From the NCBI GenBank assembly GCA_945897435.1, contig CAMDFJ010000009.1:1-47239 (forward strand): 47,239 bases of DNA, in the 5' to 3' direction. Under the pieces are notes generated by a model. That model ran no database searches. It worked only from the letters and a program-made list of their open reading frames with translations, and was not told the DNA's origin. This document shows positions 32,213-41,230 of this stretch, piece by piece. This DNA is from Candidatus Kuenenia stuttgartensis. Lineage in GTDB: Bacteria; Planctomycetota; Planctomycetia; Pirellulales; UBA1268. Both the position numbers and the translations under genes were made by a program. The stretch's first letter is position 1. Every line of letters begins with the position of its first letter.

Positions 32213-33031
32213 ATGCCCACAGCACTCAGCTTGACCCAGCGGATTTCCGCTCTCTTTTCGCCAGCTGTCGTCAGGCCGACTCTGATCGCGGTTTCGATCT
32301 TCGCCTCACCACTGGTCGGTTCGGCCGACGAATGGGGCACGATCAAGGGAAGGTTCAAGTTTGGCGGCACGGCACCCAAGCAAGCCGACCTCAAGGCCGA
32401 CAAGGATCCAGAGGTCTGTGGCAAGCACAAACTGCTCGCCGAAGAACTGGTCGTCGCTGAGGATGGTGGCGTCGCCAACGTGGTCGTTTTTGTTCGCGAC
32501 AAGAGCGTCAAGGTGCACCCCGACCTGGCGGCCGGAAAGAACGAGAAGGTCGTCCTCGACAACAAGGACTGCCGCTTCGAACCCCATGTCGCGGTCGTGC
32601 AGACCGGCCAGCAACTCGTGCTCAAGAATTCGGACACCGTCGGCCACAACAGCAACGTCGCTACGGTCAAGAATCCCCCCTCCAACAGCCTGATTCCGGC
32701 TGCGGGCGAATCGACGATCACATTCCAGTCCGACGAGGCGATTCCGGCTCAGGTCACCTGCAACATCCACCCCTGGATGAAGTCCTGGATCGTGGTCCGT
32801 TCGAATCCTTATGCGGCCGTCTCGAAGGCCGACGGTTCATTCGAACTCAAGAACGTTCCTGCCGGCGACCTCGAACTCCAGTTCTGGCACGAGAAGGCCG
32901 GCTACCTCGGCGAGATGACGATCGGCGGCAAGTCGGAAAAAGTCGCCAAGGGACGCAAGAAGGTCAAGGTTGCTGCAGGAGATAACGATCTCGGGGAGTT
33001 GGTGCTCGATGCAAGCCTGTTCAGCAAATAG
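32213..33031 (+). CDS. Cupredoxin-domain secreted protein 1
   Basis: A 272-residue exported type I copper-like protein. The signal peptide ends near LVGSADEW (about residue 38). A copper site can be read from His145 in VGHNSNV and from Cys183, His186 and Met189 in VTCNIHPWMKSW. The last 70 residues look like a carboxypeptidase-regulatory-type beta domain (SKADGSFELKNVPAGDLEL). Such proteins are often annotated as methylamine-utilisation or plastocyanin-like. Between the bc and oxidase genes it is likely a periplasmic electron carrier, which is inference. It overlaps the second cupredoxin gene by 23 bases. Confidence 0.85.
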   Translation: MPTALSLTQRISALFSPAVVRPTLIAVSIFASPLVGSADEWGTIKGRFKFGGTAPKQADLKADKDPEVCGKHKLLAEELVVAEDGGVANVVVFVRDKSVKVHPDLAAGKNEKVVLDNKDCRFEPHVAVVQTGQQLVLKNSDTVGHNSNVATVKNPPSNSLIPAAGESTITFQSDEAIPAQVTCNIHPWMKSWIVVRSNPYAAVSKADGSFELKNVPAGDLELQFWHEKAGYLGEMTIGGKSEKVAKGRKKVKVAAGDNDLGELVLDASLFSK

Positions 33032-33926
33032 CGGACGCTTTTCGAGGCTTCCGTGGAGCCTGGCCGCGGCGACGGCGATAATGGCCGTCTGTCTCGGCTG
33101 CTCGTCGGAACGCGTCACCTCCCCGGCCGCCGATTCGGCAGCGGCGACCACGCTCCGAGCGACACTGGTCAGTGCCTCATCTCCCGGCGCCGCCGCTGCA
33201 GGGGCAGCCTCGACCGGCACCGGCTGGGGCACGCTCAAGGGGCGGTTCGTGTTTGCCGGCGATCCGGGCACGGCGAAGCCGCTGCTGGCCGACAAGGACA
33301 CGGAGGTCTGTTCGAAGGGGGGCATGAAATTGCTCGACAGGTCCCTGCTGATCGATCCGTCGTCGAAGGGACTGGCAAATGTCGTGGTCTTCGCGAGGAA
33401 ATCGAGCCGGGTCAAGGAAGCCTCTCCGTCGCAGACTCCGCTCGTGTTGGACCAGAAACAGTGTGAATTCCTCTCGCCCGTATTCGCCGCCCGCGTGGGT
33501 CAGCCGATCGACGTCAAAAACAGCGACCCGATCGGCCACAACACCAACATCGCCGGCACGAGTTTCAACCAACTCATCCCCGCCGGGCAGGGAACGATCT
33601 ACAAGCCAGAGAGCGAAACAGGCATGCCGACGACCGTCACCTGCAACATCCACCCCTGGATGAAGGCCTATGCGATCTTTCGCAAGGATGGCTACGTGGC
33701 AGTAACGGCTGCGGACGGCTCGTTCACGATTCCCGATCTTCCGGCCGGCGAACCGCTCGAGATGCAGGTCTGGCACGAGCGTTCGACGGGCCCCAACGGG
33801 GCCTTGGGAATCGAGAAGCCCGAATTGAAGTGGACTCCCAAGGGCCGCTTTCAGATCACGCTCGAACCGGATCAGGTGAAGGACATCGGCACGCTGGAGG
33901 TTCCGGCGTCCGCCATTGGCACATGA
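33009..33926 (+). CDS. Cupredoxin-domain lipoprotein 2
   Basis: A 305-residue paralogue of the preceding protein. The N-terminus has a basic region, a hydrophobic core and the lipobox-like VCLGC, so it is probably lipid-anchored. Copper ligands are His177 in IGHNTNI and Cys212, His215 and Met218 in TCNIHPWMKAY. The C-terminal beta domain with AADGSFTIPDLPAGEPLEM is shared. ATG 33009 lies inside the previous gene, with GGGGAG 11 bases upstream; a later ATG at 33081 would cut the signal peptide. The tandem arrangement points to duplication followed by different anchoring. Confidence 0.83.
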   Translation: MQACSANSGRFSRLPWSLAAATAIMAVCLGCSSERVTSPAADSAAATTLRATLVSASSPGAAAAGAASTGTGWGTLKGRFVFAGDPGTAKPLLADKDTEVCSKGGMKLLDRSLLIDPSSKGLANVVVFARKSSRVKEASPSQTPLVLDQKQCEFLSPVFAARVGQPIDVKNSDPIGHNTNIAGTSFNQLIPAGQGTIYKPESETGMPTTVTCNIHPWMKAYAIFRKDGYVAVTAADGSFTIPDLPAGEPLEMQVWHERSTGPNGALGIEKPELKWTPKGRFQITLEPDQVKDIGTLEVPASAIGT

Positions 33927-33927
33927 C

Positions 33928-35211
33928 ATGAACGGGATCATGAACACGACTGTCTGCTCCGTTGCCCGCCCCTTGCACAAATCGGCCCTTGTCGCCGGAT
34001 TGCTGCTCTGCCTGATCGTCACGGCCACCGGCTGCGGCCGCACGCCCGCCGCATCCTTCCGGCTCAACATGGTCGAGGCGACGAAGCAACGGCTCACCAC
34101 CGAGCAGGAGAAACAGGTTGCGACTGTGCTCCTGGCCATGTTCGGCACGCCTGACGAGCCGGTCTGTCTCCCTGAAACCGGCCTCGATGAGGCAAAGCTC
34201 AGGCTTTCGGCAGGCCCCGTGCGGAGCGATATCGTCGGCCGCAAGAACGGGCTCTATCGCGAGCACTGCGCCCACTGCCACGGGGTGACGGGCGACGCGC
34301 TCGGGCCGACTGCCGCATTTCTCAATCCGTATCCGCGGGACTATCGCCCCGGCGTCTTCAAGTTCAAGAGCACAGAACGGGCCGACAAGCCGACCCACGC
34401 CGATCTTGTGCGGGTGCTTCACAACGGCATTCCCGGCACCTCGATGCCCTCTTTCGCATTGCTCTCCGCCGCTCAGGTCGACGCACTTGCCGAGTATGTC
34501 AAGTATCTGAGCATTCGCGGTGAGACCGAATTGGCACTGATGCGGGCCTTCTTCGAACTCGACGACGACGCCCTGGGCAAACTCCCCGAAAGCAGGGAAT
34601 TTCTCGTCGACGAGACCCTTGCGCCGATCGCCGAGAAGTGGAAGACCGCGGCCGATGCCCAGATCGCCGTGCCACCGATGCCGACCGGCATCGATCTGGT
34701 CGCCTCGATCGCCAAGGGGAAGGAACTCTTCTACGGCGACAAGGCCAACTGCGTGAAGTGCCATGGCGTGACCGGCCTCGGTGACGGCCAGGCGAACGAC
34801 TACGACGACTGGAACAAGGCGATCGTGGAGATCAACAAGGAGATCACCAGCGGCTCGGAGAAGGCCCGTGAAACCTCGACCTCCGGAATGTCGGCCGAGG
34901 ATCTCGACGAGCACCGCAAGCAGATCGCCTGGCTGGCGAAGTTCGACAACGTGCTCGACGGCGACGCGCTCCGTCCGCGAACGATCCCCCCGCGAAACCT
35001 GCGGCACGGGATCTACCGCGGCGGTCGTCGTCCGCTCGATCTCTACTACCGCATCCATGCCGGCATCAACGGCGCCCCGATGCCTGCCGCCAAGGGCACC
35101 GTCCCCCCCGAAGACATCTGGCACATCGTCAACTACATCCGCTCTCTGCCTTACGAACTCGACGGCGAACTTGGCGCCGACAAGCCGATGCTGGCCCGTG
35201 ACCGCTTCTAA
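33928..35211 (+). CDS. Dihaem cytochrome c lipoprotein
   Basis: A 427-residue exported cytochrome with two class I-type domains. A hydrophobic segment ends in the lipobox VTATGC, so it is likely a lipoprotein. The first CxxCH is C114-A-H-C-H118 in EHCAHCHGVTGD, with a Met ligand candidate in NGIPGTSMPSF. The second is C275 to H279 in NCVKCHGVTGLGDG, with a later GAPMPAAKG. An acidic linker lies between. ATG 33928 is taken, two bases after the previous stop; ATG 33940 is possible. It probably passes electrons to the CuA site of the oxidase encoded next. Confidence 0.88.
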   Translation: MNGIMNTTVCSVARPLHKSALVAGLLLCLIVTATGCGRTPAASFRLNMVEATKQRLTTEQEKQVATVLLAMFGTPDEPVCLPETGLDEAKLRLSAGPVRSDIVGRKNGLYREHCAHCHGVTGDALGPTAAFLNPYPRDYRPGVFKFKSTERADKPTHADLVRVLHNGIPGTSMPSFALLSAAQVDALAEYVKYLSIRGETELALMRAFFELDDDALGKLPESREFLVDETLAPIAEKWKTAADAQIAVPPMPTGIDLVASIAKGKELFYGDKANCVKCHGVTGLGDGQANDYDDWNKAIVEINKEITSGSEKARETSTSGMSAEDLDEHRKQIAWLAKFDNVLDGDALRPRTIPPRNLRHGIYRGGRRPLDLYYRIHAGINGAPMPAAKGTVPPEDIWHIVNYIRSLPYELDGELGADKPMLARDRF

Positions 35212-35268
35212 AACCGTCACCCGGCCCGCCGACATCACACCGGACCCATCACTGACTGGAGCAACGCC

Positions 35269-36069
35269 GTGAACCGCCTGTCGGGAATCTTCTGGAGCCT
35301 GCTGTTTCTCGCGGTCCCGGTCCTCGGGGTGGCGACGTTCGCCGTTGCGCCGGCATTCGACATCTGGCTGCCCAAGGATGTTTCAGAGCACGGGAAATCG
35401 ATCGACGGCCTCTTCTACTTCATCCTCGCCCTGACCGGAGTGGTCTTCGTCGGCACCGAACTGGCGATGTTCTGGTTTCTCTGGAAGTATGACGCCGCCA
35501 AGGCAAAGGGCCCTGCCACCTACATCCAAGGCAGCCACACGCTCGAAGTTGTCTGGACGATCATCCCGGCGGCGACACTGCTGTTTCTCGCCATCTACCA
35601 GATGAACACCTGGGCCGACGTCAAGATGCGGCGTCCGGCGATGTCCCCAACCGTCGAGGTGGTGGCCCGTCAGTTCGAATGGCGGCTGAGATATCCCGGA
35701 CGCGACGGCACGCTTGGCACCCCCGACGACCTGTTCCTGGTCAATGACCTACATGTGCCGGTGGATGAGGACGTGCTCGTCCAGCTGAAGAGCATGGACG
35801 TTCTCCACTCGTTCTTCCTGCCCAACCTCCGCATCAAGCAGGACGCCGTCCCCGGAATGAAGATTCCGGTCTGGTTCAAGGCGACCGAAACCGGCCAATT
35901 CGACATCGTCTGCGCCGAACTCTGCGGCTGGGGACACTATAAAATGAAGGGCCGTGTGACGGTCGAATCCCGCGAGGACTTCGACCGCTGGCTTGAAGCC
36001 AAGTATGCGGCACAGGAATCGACTCAACCCGAGGCCGATCCTTCAGAGGCCGTTGCCCTGGCCAACTGA
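35269..36069 (+). CDS. ctaC: Cytochrome c oxidase subunit II
   Basis: CuA-bearing subunit, 266 residues. Two membrane helices lie at about 7-30 and 43-72. A third hydrophobic stretch (VVWTIIPAATLLFLAIYQ) ends the anchor region. The CuA ligands are His180 in VLHSFFLP and C215, E217, C219, H223 and M226 in CAELCGWGHYKM. No haem c domain is fused, so electrons must come from the separate dihaem cytochrome or cupredoxins. The start is GTG 35269, with GGAG nine bases upstream. Subunit I follows after 102 bases. Confidence 0.95.
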   Translation: MNRLSGIFWSLLFLAVPVLGVATFAVAPAFDIWLPKDVSEHGKSIDGLFYFILALTGVVFVGTELAMFWFLWKYDAAKAKGPATYIQGSHTLEVVWTIIPAATLLFLAIYQMNTWADVKMRRPAMSPTVEVVARQFEWRLRYPGRDGTLGTPDDLFLVNDLHVPVDEDVLVQLKSMDVLHSFFLPNLRIKQDAVPGMKIPVWFKATETGQFDIVCAELCGWGHYKMKGRVTVESREDFDRWLEAKYAAQESTQPEADPSEAVALAN

Positions 36070-36171
36070 GATCACGATCAATCGCAGACAGACGAACAGC
36101 CAAAAACACCAGTCAGAACCGAAGGGCAACCGCCCGCACCCGATCACGACGCCGCATCCGGAGGATCCCCA

Positions 36172-37995
36172 ATGAGCATCGCCAGCAGTTCCACGACGCT
36201 CCAGACCGAAGCCACCCACCAGCCGCTGCAGCGTCCGGCCCGGAAGCCGCGGCCCGTTGCCGAATTCCTCTCGACCTATGTTTTTTCGAAGGATCACAAG
36301 GTCATCGGCCTGCAGTTTCTCTTCTCCACGCTCGTATGGTTCCTGATCGGCGGCCTGCTGGCTCTGGCCGTTCGCTGGCAGATCGCCTGGCCCTGGTCCG
36401 ACGTGCCGGTGCTGGGAAAGCTCTTCGCCCAGCAGGGCGGACAGATGGCGCCGGAGTTCTACACCATGCTCTTCACGATGCACGCCACCGTGATGATCTT
36501 CCTGGTGATCATTCCGATCCTGGCCGGAGCATTCGGCAACTTCCTCATTCCGCTGATGATCGGTGCTGATGACATGGCGTTTCCGACGCTCAACATGCTC
36601 TCCTACTGGTTCATGTGGCCCGCATTCATCGCCTTCGGAGCGAGCTTCTTCGTCGAGGGCGGGGCGGCCTCGAGCGGCTGGACGAGTTATCCGACTCTCT
36701 CGACCAACGTCGCCTCGTCACCAGGGGCCGGCTGGGGCCAGACGCTCTGGCTGCTGGGCCTGACGATGGTCGGTGTCTCCTCGATGCTCGGCAGCGTCAA
36801 TTACATGACGACGATCATCCTGATGCGGGCTCCGGGCATGACGATGTTCCGCCTGCCGATGACGATCTGGGCGATGTTCATCACCGCCGTGCTCCAGGCC
36901 TTCGCGCTTCCGGTGCTGACGGCGGCCGGCTTCATGCAACTCGCCGATCGCACCCTCGGCACAGGCTTCTTCTCGCCCGAGGGCAACATCGTCAACAACT
37001 GGATGCAGGCCACGGGTGGAGGTCAGCCGCTGCTCTGGCAGCACCTCTTCTGGTTCTACAGCCACCCGGCCGTCTACATCATGATCCTTCCGGCTATGGG
37101 CATGGTCAGCGACATCATGACATGCTTCGCCCGCAAGCCGCTCTTCGGCTACCGGCCGATGGTCTATTCGATCGCCGGCATCGCCGGCCTCGGCTTCATC
37201 GTCTGGGGCCACCACATGTTCATCTCCGGTATGAACCCGGCGCTCGGCATCACCTTCATGGTTTCGACGATGATGATCGCCCTCCCCAGTGCGGTGAAGA
37301 CGTTCAACTGGCTGGGCACGATCTGGGGCGGCAAGATCCAGTTCACGACAGCGATGCTCTTCGCACTCTCCTTCGTCTCGATGTTCATCATCGGCGGTCT
37401 CTCCGGCATCTTCATGGCGGCCACTCCGGTCGACATCTTCATCCACGATACCTACTTCATCGTGGCCCATTTCCACTACGTGCTCTTCGCGGGCACTGCG
37501 ATGGGCGTCTGGGCGGGCATCTACTACTGGTTCCCCAAGATGTTCGGCCGCACGATGAATGAGTTCTGGGGCAAGGTCCACTTCTTCCTGACCTTCATCT
37601 TCATGAACGGAACCTTCTTCACGATGCACATCCTCGGTGCCGTCGGATTCCCGCGGCGACTGGCCGACGCCTACCACTACGAGACGTTCCACCACCTCCA
37701 ACCGCTGAACGCCTTCATGACCTGGTGTGCGATCGGCATGGTGGCAACGCAGATCATCTTCGCGATCAACTTCTTCTGGAGCATGTTCTACGGGCCGATC
37801 GCCGGCCGAAATCCCTGGAACGCCAACACCCTCGAATGGACCGCGCCGAGCCCGCCGGGCCACGGCAACTTCGACTTCCAACCGGTGGTCTACCGAGGCC
37901 CCTACGAGTACTCCGTGCCCGGTGCGGAGAAGGATCACCTCATGCAGACCGACCCCCCGAATGCAGCCGCTGCCGCCCTGGCTGCGGTCCACTAG
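36172..37995 (+). CDS. ctaD: Cytochrome c oxidase subunit I, A2 type
   Basis: Haem-copper catalytic subunit, 607 residues, with about 12 helices and some extra C-terminal residues. The haem a ligand is in TMHATVMIF. The CuB and cross-linked Tyr motif reads YSHPAVY (Y296-Y302), where A1-type enzymes have GHPEVY; the YS pair with loss of Glu marks the A2 class, as in Thermus and Rhodothermus caa3. HHMFISGMNP gives two more CuB ligands, and HDTYFIVAHFHYV carries the haem a3 and a ligands. GGAGG seven bases upstream supports the start. Confidence 0.96.
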   Translation: MSIASSSTTLQTEATHQPLQRPARKPRPVAEFLSTYVFSKDHKVIGLQFLFSTLVWFLIGGLLALAVRWQIAWPWSDVPVLGKLFAQQGGQMAPEFYTMLFTMHATVMIFLVIIPILAGAFGNFLIPLMIGADDMAFPTLNMLSYWFMWPAFIAFGASFFVEGGAASSGWTSYPTLSTNVASSPGAGWGQTLWLLGLTMVGVSSMLGSVNYMTTIILMRAPGMTMFRLPMTIWAMFITAVLQAFALPVLTAAGFMQLADRTLGTGFFSPEGNIVNNWMQATGGGQPLLWQHLFWFYSHPAVYIMILPAMGMVSDIMTCFARKPLFGYRPMVYSIAGIAGLGFIVWGHHMFISGMNPALGITFMVSTMMIALPSAVKTFNWLGTIWGGKIQFTTAMLFALSFVSMFIIGGLSGIFMAATPVDIFIHDTYFIVAHFHYVLFAGTAMGVWAGIYYWFPKMFGRTMNEFWGKVHFFLTFIFMNGTFFTMHILGAVGFPRRLADAYHYETFHHLQPLNAFMTWCAIGMVATQIIFAINFFWSMFYGPIAGRNPWNANTLEWTAPSPPGHGNFDFQPVVYRGPYEYSVPGAEKDHLMQTDPPNAAAAALAAVH

Positions 37996-38076
37996 TTCGG
38001 GAATCAGTCCGCCCAAAAGGCTCGTCTGCGTGATCGTCCATCTTCACAACCGGCGCCCTCAGCGGGGGAATCTCAG

Positions 38077-39093
38077 ATGACCCCCCGGGGAATCAACTGG
38101 CCCCACCTGACCTCCTGTCTGCTTGTGGGCGCCACGGCGGTGTTGCTCTGCTTCGGCGCGCTTGTCACCACCTATGACGCGGCGATGGCGGTGCCCGACT
38201 GGCCGGCCACCTATGGCCACAACATGTTCCTGTTTCCATTCGCGGAATGGTTCTGGGGGCCATGGGACCTGTTCCTCGAGCACGGTCATCGTCTGCTCGG
38301 AGCGGTCGTCGGCATGATCACGCTGCTGCTGGCCGGGATCGTCTGGGCGCGGGAGCCGAACGCCACGGTCCGAGGCCTCGTCGTCGCGGCAGTGCTGCTC
38401 GTGGTGGTGCAGGGAGCCCTCGGCGGCGCCCGGGTGCTGCTCGACGACAAGACGGTCGCCAAGGTTCACGCCTGCACAGGACCGCTGTTCTTCGCGGTCG
38501 CGGTCGCGATCGCCGCGCTCACCGGCCGGCGGCCGGATCCAATCGCCGTCATCGGCGACCATGCCAATGCCGTCCGCCGCTCGAATCGACTGAATGCGAC
38601 TGGAGAAGGAACCGCTGCCGAGGTGACCGGACGGGTCACGACGTCACTGCTCGTGGCGGCCTATGTCCAGCTTGTGGCCGGCGCCCAGCTAAGGCATCTC
38701 GATGCAGCCAGCATCTCGCCGACGGCTTTCCGCTGGCTCGTGATCCTCCATCTTCTCGGAGCCTTCGCCGTGACCGGGCTGGCGTTCACGGCGGCGGTGG
38801 CCTGCAACCGCAACGCCTCGGCCACGGCCCGGCGCTGGTCGCTCATCATCGCGTTGCTGGTGGCCTGCCAGTTGCTGCTGGGCGTCGGGGCCTGGGCAGT
38901 CTCGTGGGGCATCCCCTCCGGCTGGGTTCCCGCCAGTTGGATGCCGGCAGAGCCCCTTGCGGCCCGAAGCCCGCGTGGTGCCGCGGTCGTCACGGGCCAT
39001 GTCGTGCTGGGGATGATGATCCTTGGCGGCTCAGTCGCTTTGGCCACGGCCACCGGTCTGTTTGCCCGTCGTACCTCTGGTTCGCCGGCATGA
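38077..39093 (+). CDS. ctaA: Haem A synthase, COX15/CtaA family
   Basis: Membrane enzyme that oxidises haem O to haem A for the oxidase; 338 residues and about eight helices. The motif LEHGHRLLGAVVG and the later KVHACTGPLFF hold conserved His residues of the first half; ILHLLGAFAV and VTGHVVLGMMI supply those of the second half. VPDWPATYGHNMF matches the loop after helix one. The purine-rich GGGGGAA six bases upstream acts as ribosome-binding site. The haem O synthase gene follows after 62 bases. Confidence 0.92.
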   Translation: MTPRGINWPHLTSCLLVGATAVLLCFGALVTTYDAAMAVPDWPATYGHNMFLFPFAEWFWGPWDLFLEHGHRLLGAVVGMITLLLAGIVWAREPNATVRGLVVAAVLLVVVQGALGGARVLLDDKTVAKVHACTGPLFFAVAVAIAALTGRRPDPIAVIGDHANAVRRSNRLNATGEGTAAEVTGRVTTSLLVAAYVQLVAGAQLRHLDAASISPTAFRWLVILHLLGAFAVTGLAFTAAVACNRNASATARRWSLIIALLVACQLLLGVGAWAVSWGIPSGWVPASWMPAEPLAARSPRGAAVVTGHVVLGMMILGGSVALATATGLFARRTSGSPA

Positions 39094-39155
39094 CCGCCGG
39101 CGATATCCACAAGACCGAATCCCGAAGATAGGCCCGGATCCTGAAGCCTGACACC

Positions 39156-40136
39156 ATGTCCACGATGACCAGCCCAACGCTCGCCGACTCCGCAGTCTCG
39201 CTCGACGGCCAGGCTGCGGTCGCGCCCGTCGAGGCCGCAGTCGCCTCGTCGATGGCGGTGCTTCTGGCCGACATCTCGCTGTTGATCCGACCGAGAATCG
39301 CGGTGATGGTGCTCGCGACCGTCGCCACCGCAAGTTGGCTCACAGCAGGGGAAATTGACGGTCGGATGCTTGCCGGACTGCTCCTCGGCACGGCCCTTGT
39401 GGCCTCCAGTTCCAGCATCACAAACCAGATCCTGGAAAGAGACACCGACCGGCTGATGCCCAGGACCGCCCGGCGACCCATCGCCGCCGGCAGGATGACG
39501 ATCGAGACTGCCGGCAGAATCAGCGCCGGCCTGCTGATCGTCGGAATGGTCCTCACGATCCTCGCGGCCGGATGGCAGCCGGCGGCGGCCGCCGCCGCAA
39601 CCTGGCTGATCTATGTGGTCGCCTACACTCCGCTCAAAAAGAGATCGCCGCTCAACACGGCCGTCGGTGCGGTCGCCGGGGCTTTGCCTGTGGCCATCGG
39701 CTGGCTGGCGGCCGACGGTCCCCGGCGACTGGCCGCAGGCGACGCCGCCTCGGCCCTGACCGCCGCCGCGTTGGCAACGGTCCTCTATCTCTGGCAGTTT
39801 CCTCATTTCATGGCCATCGCCTGGCTCTATCGTCGCCAATACGCCGCGGCCGGCCTGCGGATGCTCACGGTCGACGACCCGAGCGGACTGCGGGCCGCCG
39901 GCCAATCGCTGGCTGCCGCCCTGGCGATGGTTCCAGTCAGCCTGGTGCTGGCGGTGCCCTCCGGCAGCGTGCCGATGTTCCTGGCTGCAGCCGTCGTCTC
40001 GATCGTTTATTGTGGTGCTGCGATCCGGTTCGCCGTCCGCCGCGACGACGATTCGGCCCGTAGCCTGCTTTTGATATCACTCGGCACGCTCCTCGGCCTG
40101 TTCACGGCCGCGGTGCTCTTCGGCCAGCCCAGCTGA
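39156..40136 (+). CDS. ctaB: Protohaem IX farnesyltransferase (haem O synthase)
   Basis: UbiA-family membrane prenyltransferase that converts haem B to haem O; 326 residues, about nine helices. The first Asp-rich motif is in NQILERDTDRLMPRTARRP, the diagnostic sequence of CtaB. A second conserved region is WQFPHFMAIAWLYRRQYAAA, followed by RMLTVDD. A polar N-terminal extension of about 40 residues precedes the first helix at LLIRPRIAVMV. It works before CtaA in haem A synthesis. Confidence 0.94.
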   Translation: MSTMTSPTLADSAVSLDGQAAVAPVEAAVASSMAVLLADISLLIRPRIAVMVLATVATASWLTAGEIDGRMLAGLLLGTALVASSSSITNQILERDTDRLMPRTARRPIAAGRMTIETAGRISAGLLIVGMVLTILAAGWQPAAAAAATWLIYVVAYTPLKKRSPLNTAVGAVAGALPVAIGWLAADGPRRLAAGDAASALTAAALATVLYLWQFPHFMAIAWLYRRQYAAAGLRMLTVDDPSGLRAAGQSLAAALAMVPVSLVLAVPSGSVPMFLAAAVVSIVYCGAAIRFAVRRDDDSARSLLLISLGTLLGLFTAAVLFGQPS

Positions 40137-40196
40137 TCCATTTCCAAAGACCCATCACCGCCAGATCCCCGACCGCCGCGACACTCTGGATTTCGA

Positions 40197-41198
40197 ATGA
40201 ACGCCTCCGCAGCCACCATTTCCCACGGCCATGACCATGGCCACGGCCACAATCATGGCGATGACCATGGCCACGGACACGACGGCCACCATGGCCCGGT
40301 GCTCCAGTACCAGCCCGGCCTGCCGCTCTCCCGCGGCAAGTTGATCATGTGGCTGTTTCTGTCGACTGAGATCATGTTCTTCGCGGCGCTCCTCGGCAGT
40401 TACGTGGTGCTCCGCTTCGGCGCGCCGGTCTGGCCGAAGCCCCACCATGTCCACCTCAGTGAACCGATCGGGGCCTTCAACACCTTCGTGCTGATCTGCT
40501 CGAGCGTCACGATCGTTTTGGCGCTGGAGGCCGCCCGGGCCAACAAGACGGGGCTGGCCAAGTTTTGGATGGTTCTCACACTCGCGCTCGGCGGGCTGTT
40601 TCTCGGGGTCAAGGGCTACGAATACCAGGCGAAGTTTTCCCATGGCATCTACCCCTGGTCGCCCCGCAGCCGGGTGTTCGAGAAGCCCGACCTGTACTAC
40701 GGCTCCGCGGTTCGGGCACGACTTGGCGAGCCTGCCATCATCGATCGGCTCAAAGAACTCGACGATGCCGCCGAGAACACGCTCAGCGAAGAGGAGATTG
40801 CGGGCCGGCGACGTCTGAAACAGATCCGGCAGATGGTGATGAGCCCCGATCAGCAGCCATTCGATCTGGCCGTGGTCGCCGATCAGGTGATGCCGTTGCC
40901 CGTAGAGGCCAACGCCCACGGTGATAAGGGAGGCCACGGTTCCCACGGCCTCAACGACACGTTCCCCTGGCTCAAGCTTCCCGCGGTAATCCCGGGTGGA
41001 AACATGTGGGCGAGCACCTACTTTTTCCTGACCGGATTCCACGCAATCCACGTGATCGTCGGACTGATCGTGTTTGCGATCCTGCTGCTCTACAGGCTCG
41101 GCCCCAAGCGGGCCGGCATGATCGAGAATGCCGGCCTCTACTGGCACTTCGTCGACCTCGTCTGGATTTTCCTGTTTCCGCTTCTCTACCTCTTCTGA
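40197..41198 (+). CDS. ctaE: Cytochrome c oxidase subunit III with His-rich N-terminus and internal insertion
   Basis: Membrane subunit of the oxidase, 333 residues. The first 35 residues are His-rich ([20 protein letters not shown]) and could bind metal. Five helices fit the short form of subunit [58 protein letters not shown], then [18 protein letters not shown] and [18 protein letters not shown]. An insertion of about 110 hydrophilic residues (about 155-265) separates helices three and four and has no recognised motif. Confidence 0.92.
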   Translation: MNASAATISHGHDHGHGHNHGDDHGHGHDGHHGPVLQYQPGLPLSRGKLIMWLFLSTEIMFFAALLGSYVVLRFGAPVWPKPHHVHLSEPIGAFNTFVLICSSVTIVLALEAARANKTGLAKFWMVLTLALGGLFLGVKGYEYQAKFSHGIYPWSPRSRVFEKPDLYYGSAVRARLGEPAIIDRLKELDDAAENTLSEEEIAGRRRLKQIRQMVMSPDQQPFDLAVVADQVMPLPVEANAHGDKGGHGSHGLNDTFPWLKLPAVIPGGNMWASTYFFLTGFHAIHVIVGLIVFAILLLYRLGPKRAGMIENAGLYWHFVDLVWIFLFPLLYLF

Positions 41199-41230
41199 CC
41201 GTCTGCAGTGCGTCCGAAAGGCACCCTCCG

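Noticed and set aside
24124-35211. Alternative complex III instead of a bc complex
   Set aside because: A Rieske protein and haem-binding cytochrome b are present, and no NrfD-like membrane subunit or ActB-type iron-sulfur protein is found.
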